Of a DNA stretch of 64,000 bases, positions 44,540-54,479 are shown in pieces. Source of the stretch: Mucilaginibacter limnophilus (GTDB taxonomy: Bacteria; Bacteroidota; Bacteroidia; Sphingobacteriales; Sphingobacteriaceae); assembly GCF_004005815.1 (NCBI RefSeq), contig NZ_SACK01000013.1, forward strand, positions 25,498-89,497. The letters are read 5' to 3'. Position 1 is the first letter of the stretch, and each line of letters opens with the position of its first letter. The notes under the pieces are model-generated. The model was not told the DNA's origin, searched no databases, and saw only the letters and a list, made by a program, of their open reading frames with translations. A program made the translations under genes and the position numbers.

Positions 44540-45526
44540 CTACTTGTCAAGTTTTAGCAGGCGGGCCGCATTACCGTAGATGATTTTTAAAATATCTTCC
44601 TGAGGAAGGTCAATTTCTTTTATAAAGGCCACACCCTGTTCATTGGTACTAAAGGGGTAATCTACCGAGAAGATGATGTTATCGATGCCGAAGGTATCCA
44701 GCGCTACCCTTAACGGCGGCTGCGTAAAAAAGCCGCTGGTTGTTATAAAAAGCTGATCATGGAAAGTTTCAGAAAGCGTGCGCTGATTGGCTCCACCGGC
44801 GCCCGGCGTTAAAGCACGTTCGGCCCTTGCCATTATCATAGGCAGCATTTCTCCCATATGGCCGATAATAATCTTTAGTTTGGGATACATATCAAAAATT
44901 CCGGCATACAACAAACGTAATACATGCAGGGCAGTTTCAGCATGCCAGCCCCACCCATAGCAGGCAAGGGCTTCGGCCATACCGTCATGATTGGGAAGGC
45001 CGCTGTAATAAATATCGATGATTCCCTTTGGCGGTATTCCGGGATGAATATAGATGGGCACTCCCAATTTTTCAGCCCTTGCAAGAATAGGGGCAAATTT
45101 GGGATGATCAAGGAAACAGTCGTTGGTAGTTCCCCTGATCATCGCGCCCCTAAAGTTATACAAAGTCACCGCACGTTCAAGCTCATCCGCGGCTGCAGCA
45201 GGCGCCGTCATGGGTAAATGCGAAAATGCACTGAACCTATGCTGATGATTTTCTATCTGTTTCCAGATAAGGTCGTTATAATGTGTAGCGAATGCAGGAC
45301 CTTTATCAGGCGGCAGCAGGTTGGCGCCCGAGCTGTCAACAGACAGTATTTGCATGGTTATACCATTTGCGTCCATTGATTCAAGGCGTTTCCCGGTAAT
45401 ATCGGCCAGGTCAGGTATCAGCTTTTCCATCCGTTCCGATTGCCCGAAACCACCCAATGCTTCACTGGGTACCTGTTCAGCCATTTCAGGAAAGGAGATG
45501 TGTTCTTCTATGGTGATTATCTTCAT
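44540..45526 (-). CDS. Amidohydrolase-family decarboxylase-like enzyme (ACMSD type)
   Basis: 328 residues of the amidohydrolase_2 family, a TIM barrel with a single metal: N-terminal IEEHISF (ExH in place of HxH), IYIHPG, IIGHMGEMLP and the closing Asp in IIFSVDYPFS. The closest well-known relatives are gamma-resorcylate and aminocarboxymuconate-semialdehyde decarboxylases, which remove CO2 from aromatic or related acids. Substrate is unknown. It forms an apparent operon with an upstream SDR (45567-46286) and the downstream AraC regulator, suggesting a small catabolic or detoxifying module. Confidence 0.88.
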   Translation of the reverse strand: MKIITIEEHISFPEMAEQVPSEALGGFGQSERMEKLIPDLADITGKRLESMDANGITMQILSVDSSGANLLPPDKGPAFATHYNDLIWKQIENHQHRFSAFSHLPMTAPAAAADELERAVTLYNFRGAMIRGTTNDCFLDHPKFAPILARAEKLGVPIYIHPGIPPKGIIDIYYSGLPNHDGMAEALACYGWGWHAETALHVLRLLYAGIFDMYPKLKIIIGHMGEMLPMIMARAERALTPGAGGANQRTLSETFHDQLFITTSGFFTQPPLRVALDTFGIDNIIFSVDYPFSTNEQGVAFIKEIDLPQEDILKIIYGNAARLLKLDK

Positions 45527-45566
45527 TGTTTATAATTTATAATGTTCAGGGTTATTATTTACCGGC

Positions 45567-46286
45567 CTACCAGGGCGCTTCTCCGCCTTCTTTAAAGAAC
45601 TTACCGGTAATGCCTGATTCAGATTTAGTTGCCAGTTCAACAATAGGTGCCGCACCTTCAGCCGGTGTTTTAGTGCCCTGAAAGTTGTTAAGTTGTGTTG
45701 CCGTAAATCCCGGCGTAACGCTATTTACGCTGATGCCCTGGTCCTGCAATTCGCTGGCGAGCATTAGTGTAAGTGCATTGATAGTGGTTTTAGACAGGCC
45801 GTAGACGTGAAAGTTACTGCGGCTGGAATTCTTATCAAGTTCCGCCAGAATGTTAAGAGAGCCTACTTCACTCGATACATTGATTATGGATGGGTGAGGC
45901 GACTTCCTGAGCAGTGGCAGAAATGCCTGGATAGTTTGAAGTGTACCAAACACATTAGTGTTAAATATTTCAGCAAGGTTTTCAATATCACAATCTATAA
46001 GGTGAGGTTCAGTGCCTGCTATACCCGCGTTGTTGATTAAAATGTCCAGATAATTTGTTTTAGCTTTAAGGGAATTAACAGCTTCCAGAACTCCTTTTTT
46101 GTAGGAAATATCGATAACAATCAGCTCGGCGTTTTTAACGCCCAGGCTTTGTAATTCTTTTAATGCCTCATTTCCCTTATCTAAGTCCCTGCATCCTAAA
46201 TAGATGCTATAGCCGAGTAAGCCCAGTTGTTTGGCTGTTTCAAATCCGATACCTTGATTTGCGCCGGTTATCAGTACTTTTTTCAT
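45567..46286 (-). CDS. Short-chain dehydrogenase/reductase
   Basis: 239 residues of the classical SDR fold: nucleotide motif TGANQGIGFETA at 7-18, NNAG near 87-90, catalytic Ser in INVSSEVGS and the YxxxK pair in YGLSKTTIN. NADP preference is suggested by the basic CRDLDKG after strand 2. Substrate is unknown; the fold resembles carbonyl-reductase-like SDRs. It is the first gene of a three-gene run with the amidohydrolase and AraC genes, 40 bases apart. Confidence 0.93.
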   Translation of the reverse strand: MKKVLITGANQGIGFETAKQLGLLGYSIYLGCRDLDKGNEALKELQSLGVKNAELIVIDISYKKGVLEAVNSLKAKTNYLDILINNAGIAGTEPHLIDCDIENLAEIFNTNVFGTLQTIQAFLPLLRKSPHPSIINVSSEVGSLNILAELDKNSSRSNFHVYGLSKTTINALTLMLASELQDQGISVNSVTPGFTATQLNNFQGTKTPAEGAAPIVELATKSESGITGKFFKEGGEAPW

Positions 46287-46478
46287 ATTTCACTTGATAG
46301 TTGTTTAAACAAAATAAAAGCCATTGCAAGCACCAAACAAGTATTGATAAACGGTTATTATAGGACTAATCACGTTTTTTTTATAGCATTAAGTTGGAAA
46401 ATGAACTTCATGTTTTTAGTAAGACCGATATAAGCAAAATCAATCCAGAAAATAGACTCTGGTGGCCCGTGTAGCAAT

Positions 46479-46745
46479 TTACCAAAGTGATTTATCCAAA
46501 TTTTCGTTAAGTGCGTTGTTCTGCAACTGGGTCGGTGTCAGTGAGGGGTAACCTCCGAATCCGTTTTCCTCGGGTTCATATATATTTCCTGCTACAGCTT
46601 GTTCAGCAACGGCTGCAAATAAAACGGAAAGCGCTCCCTGCCAGGTTTCCATAAAATCACCGAGACGTTCTTACCTGCTTTATGGTCTCGTTGAAAGGAC
46701 CTTGTCAAACTGGTTTCATTTGCACCTGGCTAAGCCGCCACCGAT
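46479..46745 (-). pseudogene. C-terminal remnant of a second SDR
   Basis: On the minus strand the frame ending at TAA 46479 reads GALSVLFAAVAEQAVAGNIY, NGFGGYPSLTPTQ and LNENLDKSLW, the typical C-terminal end of retinol-dehydrogenase-like SDRs (GAL-YAA-GGxYYGP-GYP-LW pattern). Stops and a frame change occur upstream of about 46660, and no catalytic part is present. It is a gene end left after deletion. Confidence 0.65.
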
Positions 46746-46752
46746 TGTTCCG

Positions 46753-47274
46753 TTATTCTCTATTACTATAAAATTGATCATAATTTATAATAGCTTTCTT
46801 CATCATCGTTTCGTTGCCCTCTACCTTGTATTTTGTAAAGCCCATCTTTTCAGCAAATCTTATCGCTTTTGAATTTTTTGTTTTCGTTGATGCAAGCAGA
46901 GTTTTCACGCCAAATTCTTGACTGGCAATATTTGCTAATATTCCGAAAGCGGACAGCATTAGTCCCTTGCCCCAGTATTCCGGATATAAAGATCCTCCGA
47001 TAGTGATCTCATTCGTCGCTTGATTCAAGTGATGCAAAGCACATTCCCCAATTACAAGGTCACTTTGGTTTACCATCCTGATAGTAAATATGCACTCACA
47101 TAAAGAAATTATGCGCCCGGTAAATGCTTTAGGTGTTTCGTTCGGAAGAAAGGCGCATTCATCAAAATTTATTGCCAACTCAGGATGTTGATATAAACCA
47201 TAAAAGCTTTCAGCATCGGCTAAAGATAATTGATGTAAATTCACCTTATCATTGGCGTATTCCTTAAAAATCAT
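46753..47274 (-). CDS. GNAT-family N-acetyltransferase (RimJ/RimL-like)
   Basis: 173 residues. The GNAT fold is visible in LSLADAESFYGLYQHPEL, the strand IGECALHHLNQATNEITIGG, and the acetyl-CoA loop YPEYWGKGLMLSAFG (the Q/RxxGxG position reads YWGKGL), followed by ASTKTKNSKAIRFAEKMGFTK. It transfers acetyl from acetyl-CoA to an amine of a protein N terminus or small molecule; the substrate is unknown. It stands alone between the SDR remnant and an AraC gene. Confidence 0.9.
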   Translation of the reverse strand: MIFKEYANDKVNLHQLSLADAESFYGLYQHPELAINFDECAFLPNETPKAFTGRIISLCECIFTIRMVNQSDLVIGECALHHLNQATNEITIGGSLYPEYWGKGLMLSAFGILANIASQEFGVKTLLASTKTKNSKAIRFAEKMGFTKYKVEGNETMMKKAIINYDQFYSNRE

Positions 47275-47537
47275 TAATTTTTCAATTGAAAGTTATGAAA
47301 CAAAATAAAAGCCATTGTAGGTAGTAAACAAATATTAATAAATGATATAGCGCTGATTTCCTCGAGTTAAATAAGGATATATTTAGTCAGGATAACTTCT
47401 ATACACAAAGTTATGAATGGTTAAGGAATTATTTTTGTTACATAAGGCACAGACATAACACAATCGGCCAAAAGCCGTTAAATCTCCGATTCTTTCATTC
47501 CCCGCTTTAATGTATTCATAAAGAGAAGAGGCTAAGC

Positions 47538-48452
47538 TTAATTAAAAGATCGCTTAAATTCCAGGGGAGAGAGATTGGTCTTGCGCTTAAAAAGTTTGCT
47601 GAACGATTGCAAATGTTCGAAGCCTAACTGAAAGGAAATCTCACTAACGGTTAAATCGGTAGTTGATAATTTTTCTTTCGCTTTGTTAATCAGTTTATTA
47701 TGGATATGCTGATGAACGTTTTTACCGGTGAGTATTTTCACCAGATTGCCCAGGTACTTTGGTGAAACATTTAAGGTTTGCGCGATGAGCAAAACGGTTG
47801 GTAAACCCTTTACAACCAAGTCATCATTGTTAAAATAATTGTTCAGGAAAATTTCGAACTTCTCCAGTAGTTGATGATGAGCCTTTTCCCTGGTAATAAA
47901 CTGCCGGTGGTAAAAACGTTCAGCATAACTGAGTAAGTTTTCGATATGCGATACCACGATATTTTTGCTGAATTTATCAATGTTTGATTGATACTCCTGC
48001 CGTATCTGACATACGATAGTTTCTATTACATTTTCTTCTTTTTCGGAAAGGAACAGGGCCTCGTGCACAGCGTAATCAAAAAATTCGTATTGGCTGATCT
48101 TTTTTGATAATGGGGTGTTCCAAAAAAAGTCAGGATGAATTAAAAGCATCCACCCTGACTTTTTCATTGACGAGGATTCGCCGGTTTCAATTTTTCCATA
48201 TACCTGATTTGGAGCAATAAAAAACATTATGCCTTCGTCAAAATCATATTCCTGCTGGCCGTACCTGAATTTGGCTGTTTCGTCCCGCTTGACAGAAATG
48301 GAATAGAAATCAAGTATCAGGCTGATGCTGCCCGTATGTTTTACTTCCTCCCGGTTGATCAAACTTATTAACGGATGCTCCGGCTTTGGTAAACCACAAA
48401 GCTTATGGTATTCACTGATGGTTCTTATATGAACCGGGGGGTTATTTTCCAT
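47538..48452 (-). CDS. AraC-family transcriptional regulator
   Basis: 304 residues. A cupin-like N-terminal sensor (FRYGQQEYDFDEGIMFFIAP) and a C-terminal AraC DNA-binding domain with both helix-turn-helix units (VLLIAQTLNVSPKYLGNLV; LTVSEISFQLGFEHLQSFSKLF). It follows the NmrA-like gene on the same strand after 11 bases, so one transcript carries both, and the regulator probably controls its own operon. The inducer is unknown. Confidence 0.93.
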   Translation of the reverse strand: MENNPPVHIRTISEYHKLCGLPKPEHPLISLINREEVKHTGSISLILDFYSISVKRDETAKFRYGQQEYDFDEGIMFFIAPNQVYGKIETGESSSMKKSGWMLLIHPDFFWNTPLSKKISQYEFFDYAVHEALFLSEKEENVIETIVCQIRQEYQSNIDKFSKNIVVSHIENLLSYAERFYHRQFITREKAHHQLLEKFEIFLNNYFNNDDLVVKGLPTVLLIAQTLNVSPKYLGNLVKILTGKNVHQHIHNKLINKAKEKLSTTDLTVSEISFQLGFEHLQSFSKLFKRKTNLSPLEFKRSFN

Positions 48453-48463
48453 GCGCGGGTACT

Positions 48464-49357
48464 TTACAGATGATACACTTTAGCGAATTCCTTTGCAAAA
48501 TCTTTAAACTTTATTTTACCCAATACTGGCTTGTGTCGATAATAATCTTCATATAATCGCCCGCTTCCCTGAAAGCTTTGCATCTCGGCGAAGCCCTTTG
48601 CCACAACGGGACTCATGCCGGTTGATACCATACCGTTAACCAGATCCTCGTCAGAAATCTGCCGCCATTTAACTCCAGGCTTTCCCAAGGCTTCGCCCAA
48701 TATTTCCGCGATCTGGTTGCCCGACAGTTCTTCGCTGGCAATGTACCTGAAAGTTCTGCCCTGAAACGGCAGTTCAATTTCTTCAACAATGGCGTCGGCA
48801 ATATCTAAAGGCGACACCCAGGGGTGTATACTGTTGCCGTCATAGTTGGCCAAAATAGCTCCCTGCTCTTTAATACTATAGAAGAAACGGGCCGCGTTAG
48901 TGTAAAAACCTACCGGCCGCATGTGTTTGATAGATACGCTGTCCGGCAACTCTCTCAGTATTTGTTCTTCCTTGTAATGAATGGCAAATAGAGTGTTACC
49001 CTTGTCGGTGTGCGCACCTACACTGCTTAAATGAATCACTTTCGTAGCTCCTACCTGTTGTACCGCAATTTTATAACTTTTGGCCACATTAGTCCAGTGT
49101 GTATCAAGGTCAGCCTTGTGATCAAAGAAATCAATCGGCGGTTCCATAAGATAAACCACGTCCGCCCCTCTGAAGGTTTCAGTTAAAAAAGCAACATCAT
49201 CAACCGAACCAATAGCGGCTTCTGCACCCAATGCTTCTATGGCCGACTGCCGTTCGGGGGTACTACTAACGATGATAACCTCATGACCTTTATCGATCAA
49301 CTTTTCTGAGAGCGGCTTGCTAACGTTGCCTAATGAACCTGTTACTACAATTTTCAT
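48464..49357 (-). CDS. NmrA-like NAD(P)-binding protein
   Basis: 297 residues from ATG 49357 (MKIVVTGSLGNVSKPLSEKL). The Rossmann start TGSLGNVSKPL replaces the usual TGxTGxxG in part, and the rest (VIIVSSTPERQ, DVVYLMEPPIDFF, VIHLSSVGAHTDKGN, HMRPVGFYTNAARFF) follows the NmrA/atypical-SDR pattern. Such proteins are NADPH sensors or quinone/isoflavone-type reductases. It is the first gene of a pair with an AraC regulator. Confidence 0.88.
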   Translation of the reverse strand: MKIVVTGSLGNVSKPLSEKLIDKGHEVIIVSSTPERQSAIEALGAEAAIGSVDDVAFLTETFRGADVVYLMEPPIDFFDHKADLDTHWTNVAKSYKIAVQQVGATKVIHLSSVGAHTDKGNTLFAIHYKEEQILRELPDSVSIKHMRPVGFYTNAARFFYSIKEQGAILANYDGNSIHPWVSPLDIADAIVEEIELPFQGRTFRYIASEELSGNQIAEILGEALGKPGVKWRQISDEDLVNGMVSTGMSPVVAKGFAEMQSFQGSGRLYEDYYRHKPVLGKIKFKDFAKEFAKVYHL

Positions 49358-49731
49358 AGTTCGTTTTTTTATTGTTTCACAAAGTTCATTTATGCTCAAA
49401 TACGAAACTTAGTCATATTCCACATTCTTTGAGCCAAAATGCCGAACTCTGGAGCAGTGATATTATCGATTAGTCGATGGCGTTGACATTGCTAAGTACT
49501 TTATTTTGGCTCTCCTTATTGTTAGATTGGTACTTATTGCTTGTAATCGTACGATTGTCTCATTTTTTCAGACCAGTTCTTAGAAAATTGATGTATATTT
49601 TATCTATCTATGTCAGGTATTCATCGTTGTTAAGTGTAATTTAATTACTGAGGCCTTGTAATAATAAAAAATAGTGATAGGCGTCTATTATCACATTATC
49701 ATCTAATATGTTTAGATTTAATGTTTCTCCA
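49358..49731. other. Intergenic, no features
   Basis: About 370 AT-rich bases between the NmrA-like gene and the TetR gene end. There is no ORF, palindrome or recognised promoter. Confidence 0.3.
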
Positions 49732-50370
49732 CTAGTACAGTTTCGCGCTATTCCTATGCGCTTGAGCATCTTTAAAGGCCCAGCTTATAATTTGTGAGAC
49801 CGCCTTGAGAATTTCTTTTGTCCCTTCTTCGGATTTTAGATCCAGGTCCGCAAAAACATAGCCGTTCTTTCGAGTATGCAGGATGATATAATAAATGCCC
49901 CCAACAAGTAACGCGGCCACCGCCCGGAAGTTCACTTCGGATCTATGAAAGTACGGGTCTGTTTTTTCGAAAAACTGCTGCCCTACATCTTCTCTTAAAT
50001 TATGTATGCTGCGCATTAACGGGTTTAAGTTGGACAGTTCAATAAGGATAAGATTTTGCATCTTCGGTTCCTGTATAAAAAAGCGAAAAAGGTCCTCTAA
50101 TAACCTACTAACCGTAGCTTCGTAATTTGATTCTGTCAGTTCCTCCGCAAGTTTTTTTAATTCCTGCGCGAAGATCATCCAATAGTCGTTCTCTAAAATA
50201 TATGCTTCGATCAGGTTATTTAAATTACCAAAATACCTGTAGACCAATTTCCGATCAACCTCAGCGATGCGCGCTACCCGGCTGATGCGAATGTCCTCAA
50301 ATCCTTTTGCATTAATGATTACTCCTATCGCATCAATTAATTTCCGCTTTGTTGCTTCTTTATTTTTCAT
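49732..50370 (-). CDS. TetR-family transcriptional regulator
   Basis: 212 residues from ATG 50370 (MKNKEATKRKLIDAIG); the 40 upstream codons do not belong. The N-terminal helix-turn-helix reads GFEDIRISRVARIAEVDRKLVYRYFG in its parts (residues about 24-50), and the remainder is all-helical ligand-binding domain. The target is unknown; no enzyme gene is directly adjacent on the same strand, so the regulon is not visible here. Confidence 0.92.
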   Translation of the reverse strand: MKNKEATKRKLIDAIGVIINAKGFEDIRISRVARIAEVDRKLVYRYFGNLNNLIEAYILENDYWMIFAQELKKLAEELTESNYEATVSRLLEDLFRFFIQEPKMQNLILIELSNLNPLMRSIHNLREDVGQQFFEKTDPYFHRSEVNFRAVAALLVGGIYYIILHTRKNGYVFADLDLKSEEGTKEILKAVSQIISWAFKDAQAHRNSAKLY

Positions 50371-50751
50371 GATCAAGGTTTGGTCAGTGAGCGTTAAATG
50401 CAATGCGTTGAGTGAATCGCCTATACCGTTAGTTAACATTTTGCTCCACGATAGGGTAGATCGAGCAAGGTTAATGATAACTTCCTGCAATTTTGTTAGT
50501 CTGGTAAATGTTTAATTACAAAAGAAATCCGATTTGATTTATTAATCAAGTGGCGATAAACGTTTATGATAGGACTAAAAACGGAAAGATAGCGCTAAAC
50601 TTGAATTTAGCAATGCAAAGCATCGAGAAAGCACTGTACTGTCGGTAAGCCTGCAGAAATGCAAATACTATTGCGCAGGGGATTAACCTGGAGCGCTTTC
50701 GAAATCTCAGTTTCGTTTAAGTATGGAATGATTTTGGCAACCTCAAATTAC
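50371..50751. other. Intergenic, no features
   Basis: About 380 bases. The part up to 50490 is an open but non-homologous extension of the TetR frame. Nothing else is recognised. Confidence 0.3.
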
Positions 50752-51777
50752 TTAGGCATAATTTGAACTATTCATAAACTGCGCGAGTGATGTTTCCCAT
50801 CGATGGGAACGGATTTGATCAAGCGCAGTGTTCAACAGCGCCTTACCATACATCAACTGCCCCTCGTACGTAGCCAAGGATATCTCACCCTTTTCTATCA
50901 AATTAAAAAAAAATTCCAGAGATATTCCGTCCACTTTCTGATCATGTGCAAAATCTACAGGCTTGTGGTGTTTGGCAAGCTTAAACATGAGCAAAGCATA
51001 AACCATCCGGCAAACCTGCCGCATGGTAAAGAAACGGGCATGCTTTTGTTTGTCTACATTCCCATCAAAATAGATATTCAGGTATGCTTTTTCCTGTTCT
51101 TCAGTGTGTATAAAAAAGTTAGCAAGATTCGCCAGATCTATGTAGCGGTCGTTCATACCCGCTGTATCCCAGTCGACAATCCAAATTTGCTTTTCATCGC
51201 ACAAAACATTATTGGGGTTGAGGTCATTGTGACTAAAAACGCTGTCTGATTCCGGCAACTTAAGGTGTTTCTTTAACACCCTATATTTTTCAAAGCATTC
51301 TTCTATAAGGGGTCCAGATAAGATCGGTGACCGCTTAAAATCAGCTATCAAATCATCAACCGTATCAAATAAAGATTGTCCTCCATTTCCTGCCTTTAAA
51401 TTGTGAATTTTTTTTACTGTGGTTGCCAATTTCACAATTAATTCACTAGTTTCAAATATCTTACGTATTGGTTGAGTATCAATATACTCGCAAATTGAAA
51501 TTCCAGGATCATTGTTTAAATAATATACAGGTGGCGCAATGCCTGCAGCGGCTGAGAGGGATAAATTGGCATTGCTGACCGTTCTTTCATTGATGTTAGA
51601 TAAGGCAAGTTTAATTACATACAATTTCTTTTTAACACCAACCTTATAGGTCATTGCAGTTGATAGCCCTCCCGTCAATAATGAGAAATCATTGATTGAG
51701 GTAGTGCCGAAAGTGTTTTTTAAAGCGATTTGTACTGAGTTCCTCAGATGGAGAGGAATTATATCAATAAAGTCCAT
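50752..51777 (-). CDS. Phosphotransferase (choline/aminoglycoside-kinase-like)
   Basis: 341 residues from ATG 51777 (MDFIDIIPLHLRNSVQ), four bases after the MarR stop. The kinase-like fold is clear: N-lobe LSTAMTYKVGVKKKLYVIKL with the ATP Lys, the Brenner motif SHNDLNPNNVLCD and the metal-binding IVDWDTAGMNDRYID. Choline kinase, thiamine kinase and aminoglycoside phosphotransferases share this pattern; the DLNPNN variant and length favour a choline/ethanolamine- or thiamine-kinase-like enzyme. Co-transcription with a MarR regulator suggests induction by a small aromatic or toxic compound, as an inference. Confidence 0.85.
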   Translation of the reverse strand: MDFIDIIPLHLRNSVQIALKNTFGTTSINDFSLLTGGLSTAMTYKVGVKKKLYVIKLALSNINERTVSNANLSLSAAAGIAPPVYYLNNDPGISICEYIDTQPIRKIFETSELIVKLATTVKKIHNLKAGNGGQSLFDTVDDLIADFKRSPILSGPLIEECFEKYRVLKKHLKLPESDSVFSHNDLNPNNVLCDEKQIWIVDWDTAGMNDRYIDLANLANFFIHTEEQEKAYLNIYFDGNVDKQKHARFFTMRQVCRMVYALLMFKLAKHHKPVDFAHDQKVDGISLEFFFNLIEKGEISLATYEGQLMYGKALLNTALDQIRSHRWETSLAQFMNSSNYA

Positions 51778-51781
51778 AAAG

Positions 51782-52213
51782 TTAATCAATGTCACCGCCA
51801 AGCATCTGAAATAATTCGGCAATAGGACGGTCTTTTTCTATATAAGTTATTGGAATAATACTATCAGCAATGCTATCGGCGGTCTTCATAGCCTCATTAT
51901 AAATCCGTTTTCCGGTAGCTGTTATTTTAGCGTAGCTGACTCTTGCATCACGTTCGTTGGCTTGACGAGTCACTAATCCTGATTTTTCCAGCGGCATAAC
52001 TAATCTGGTAACGCCTGATGGAGTTAGCCCAATTTTTTCCGCCAGTTCGATCCGGCGTAACTGCTCACCAGGTGCATGATGCAACAAGTGAAGAATGAGA
52101 AAGTCACTGAAACCTATGCCATGCACTGATAGTCGGTCGAATTTGCGAGATACAACGGCTTGAACCTTTGCCAGGTTCATAATCAGTTTTAACGAACTAT
52201 TTTTAATTGCCAT
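51782..52213 (-). CDS. MarR-family transcriptional regulator
   Basis: 143 residues with the winged helix of MarR proteins: LRRIELAEKIGLTPSGVTRLV (recognition helix), then the wing LVTRQANERDARVSYAKIT with the conserved DxR. It would dimerise and bind a palindrome upstream of its own operon. The phosphotransferase gene begins four bases after it. Confidence 0.93.
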   Translation of the reverse strand: MAIKNSSLKLIMNLAKVQAVVSRKFDRLSVHGIGFSDFLILHLLHHAPGEQLRRIELAEKIGLTPSGVTRLVMPLEKSGLVTRQANERDARVSYAKITATGKRIYNEAMKTADSIADSIIPITYIEKDRPIAELFQMLGGDID

Positions 52214-52622
52214 GTGTTTGATTAGTCATTGAGTTGTCAAATATATTAGTTTATATTGAGTATTTCTTAAAAATGATTGAACTAAATTGTTATCCCCTCG
52301 CATATTATATCTGCTATAAATGCCTGAAAGTTTCCTTTTGACTCCAGTCCGTGAAATGGAGAGAATGATTCTGCCAGTTTTTTATTCTGACAATAGAATA
52401 TATTAGAAGATAACTTCAGTTATTATTATATTATAATCTGAACACTCGTTTTCGAAGATTAAATTCGCTGGTGACTATCCCGGCTTTTATCATCATTAAT
52501 AGCAGTGCCGCGACTTAAGTGTGCTTGATGCAAAACTCTTGAAATTGTGAATTTTAGGAAGGTTACTAATCTCAGGTAAAAGAATGCTATAGTTCTTACC
52601 TTTATTGTATAATTAAATCCCA
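52214..52622. other. Intergenic between MarR and Crp genes
   Basis: About 410 AT-rich bases. For the Crp gene a TACCTTTA box (one mismatch to TAnnTTTG) lies near 52597. No TTGAT-N4-ATCAA site was found here, in contrast with the second Crp gene at 61103. Confidence 0.35.
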
Positions 52623-53198
52623 ATGAATGAACTAAAGATCTTTCTTGACCGACTTTCACCTCTTTCAACGGCTAGCTGGGAAAAATTTTCAAATCTTTTT
52701 ACTGTCAAGACTTTAACAAAGGGTGAGTTTTATATACGTGAAGGTCAGATGGCAAAAGAGATTGGATTCCTGAATTCGGGTATATTACGTGCGTTTTACC
52801 AGAGCGAGGATGGGATCGAATACAATAAGCATTTCTTTATCCCGCATTGTTTTATAGGCGGCTATGCTTCTCTTACCTCAAAAAAGACAAATGTTATCAA
52901 TCAGCAGGCACTTACGGATTGTGAGCTTCTTGTTGCTAATTATGCGGATATCGAAAAGCTGTATCCATCCTTTCCAGATATCGAAAGGATCTCGCGGCTA
53001 CTCGCCGAACAGTTCTTTATTCAAAAAGAACAACGTGAAATAGAGATTGTACTGATGGATTCAGAACAACGTTACAAAATCTTCCAGAAGGATTTTCCGT
53101 CCCTTGAGCAGCACATTCCACAATATCATATCGCATCATATCTTGGTATTACCCCTACACAGTTGGGCAGAATCAGGAGAAAGATCGCTAAAAGGTGA
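52623..53198 (+). CDS. Crp/Fnr-family transcriptional regulator (first copy)
   Basis: 191 residues. A cyclic-nucleotide-binding-like beta roll (YIREGQMAKEIGFLNSGILR) without the Arg/Ser of cAMP binding is followed by a dimer helix and a winged helix with ASYLGITPTQLGRIRRK. The recognition helix lacks the Glu-x-x-Ser-Arg residues of FNR, so its target site should differ from that of the copy at 61103. It precedes the darcynin-like gene and a frameshifted SDR on the same strand and probably regulates them. Confidence 0.92.
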   Translation: MNELKIFLDRLSPLSTASWEKFSNLFTVKTLTKGEFYIREGQMAKEIGFLNSGILRAFYQSEDGIEYNKHFFIPHCFIGGYASLTSKKTNVINQQALTDCELLVANYADIEKLYPSFPDIERISRLLAEQFFIQKEQREIEIVLMDSEQRYKIFQKDFPSLEQHIPQYHIASYLGITPTQLGRIRRKIAKR

Positions 53199-53272
53199 TT
53201 TCTTTACCTATGTAAATGGATTTCTATCTTTCCAAGGTCAATTTTGCAGTATAAGTCACAGATACTGTTAAA

Positions 53273-53698
53273 ATGAAACAATTTATCCTAATGGGCTTTC
53301 TGATGCTTTCCCTGCATAGCTATGCCCAAAAACAACAAAAAATCATGGAAAAGAAAAAACCTTACACCATCCTGCTGCTGATGAATGCGACGCCACAGTG
53401 GCTATCCCTGACAAGAGAACAACGTAGCGATTTTCTCGAAGATCAGCTCATGCCCATTTTTGGAAAGGTAGCGAAGACCGTCAATGTAAAAATGTTCGAT
53501 AGCGAATATTTTCATTCAAAAATTTCAGATTTTCTGATCGTCACTACCCACGAGTTGCACGACTACAAACTAATGGTCGAAATGCTTCGCGACACCAAGA
53601 TATATGGTGTCCCTTACTTTCAAATAACCGATATCATTGTTGGACAAGAAAATTTGTTCGAGGATTTCAATGAAGAACTTCAGAGGCCAAAGCAATGA
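53273..53698 (+). CDS. Darcynin-like small protein
   Basis: 141 residues. The core from residue 25 (MEKKKPYTILLLMNATPQWL, LTREQRSDFLEDQLMPI, VKMFDSEYFHSKISDF) follows the darcynin family pattern, a ferredoxin-like fold of unknown function. The first 19 residues look like a signal peptide (MKQFILMGFLMLSLHSYAQ), so this may be an exported form, or translation may start at ATG 53345. It shares four bases (ATGA) with the SDR that follows. Confidence 0.75.
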   Translation: MKQFILMGFLMLSLHSYAQKQQKIMEKKKPYTILLLMNATPQWLSLTREQRSDFLEDQLMPIFGKVAKTVNVKMFDSEYFHSKISDFLIVTTHELHDYKLMVEMLRDTKIYGVPYFQITDIIVGQENLFEDFNEELQRPKQ

Positions 53699-54431
53699 GG
53701 GTGAATGATAACACCGTCCTCATAACCGGCGGTAGCTCGGGTATTGGACTTGCCCTGGCCAAGAGATTTTTAAAATTCGACAATAAGGTTATCATTGTGG
53801 GAAGAGACGCACCGAAATTAAAAAAATAAAGGATGAGAACTCCCAGATTGACACCTACGTCTGCGATCTGTCCGATCAGCGGTCCTTGCCTGGACTTTGT
53901 GAATTTATCAGATTAAATCACCCACAGGTCAATATTGTTATTCATAATGCCGCAGTACAGCACAACTATATGCTGTCAGAAGAACCTGATTTTATAACTA
54001 TGGCTGACGAGGAAATAGCGACAAATTTTACCACTCCCGTAAAGCTGTCAGTATTGCTACTTCCCTTCTTGAAAAACAACGGAAATTCTGCTATAGTAAA
54101 TGTAAGCAGTGGGCTCTTTATAGCTCCAAAAAAATCAGCCCCTGTTTATTGCGCAACAAAGGCCGCGCTCCACAGTTTCACAAAAACACTGCGCTATCAA
54201 CTGGAGAATGCTAACGTGAAGGTTTTTGAGATCATTCCATCGCTAATCGATACGCCAATGACCCATGGCAGAGGAAAATCAAAAATGCTACCGGAGGAAC
54301 TTGTAGACGAGTTTTGGCAGAACTTCAAGAATAACAAGCTAGAAAGCTATATCGGCAAGACAAAATTGCTTAAGCTGATTGACAGAGTTTCTCCCCGTCT
54401 GGCCTGCAGAATCATGAAGAATGGATTGTAA
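53695..54431 (+). pseudogene. SDR with a frameshift (homopolymer)
   Basis: Starts at ATG 53695 within the darcynin stop (MRVNDNTVLITGGSSGIGLA). After KLKK the frame meets TAA at 53827. One extra A in the run at 53820-53826 would continue as KIKDENSQIDTYVCDLSDQ and join the long downstream frame (VNVSSGLFIAPKKSAPVY, YCATKAALHSF), which carries the Ser-Tyr-Lys catalytic set. The whole is then a complete SDR of about 245 residues, of the type found with Crp/darcynin pairs. It is either inactivated or a base-calling error. Confidence 0.8.
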
Positions 54432-54433
54432 GG

Positions 54434-54477
54434 ATATGTTAAAGAGGCTGATCAGATGATCAGCCTCTTTAACATAT
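54434..54477 (+). terminator. Strong intrinsic terminator of the Crp-darcynin-SDR operon
   Basis: A 20-bp perfect stem (ATATGTTAAAGAGGCTGATC and its complement, 54434-54453 with 54458-54477) and a four-base loop directly follow the SDR stop. Internal CTCTTT runs may serve as the release tract. Confidence 0.8.
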
Positions 54478-54479
54478 TA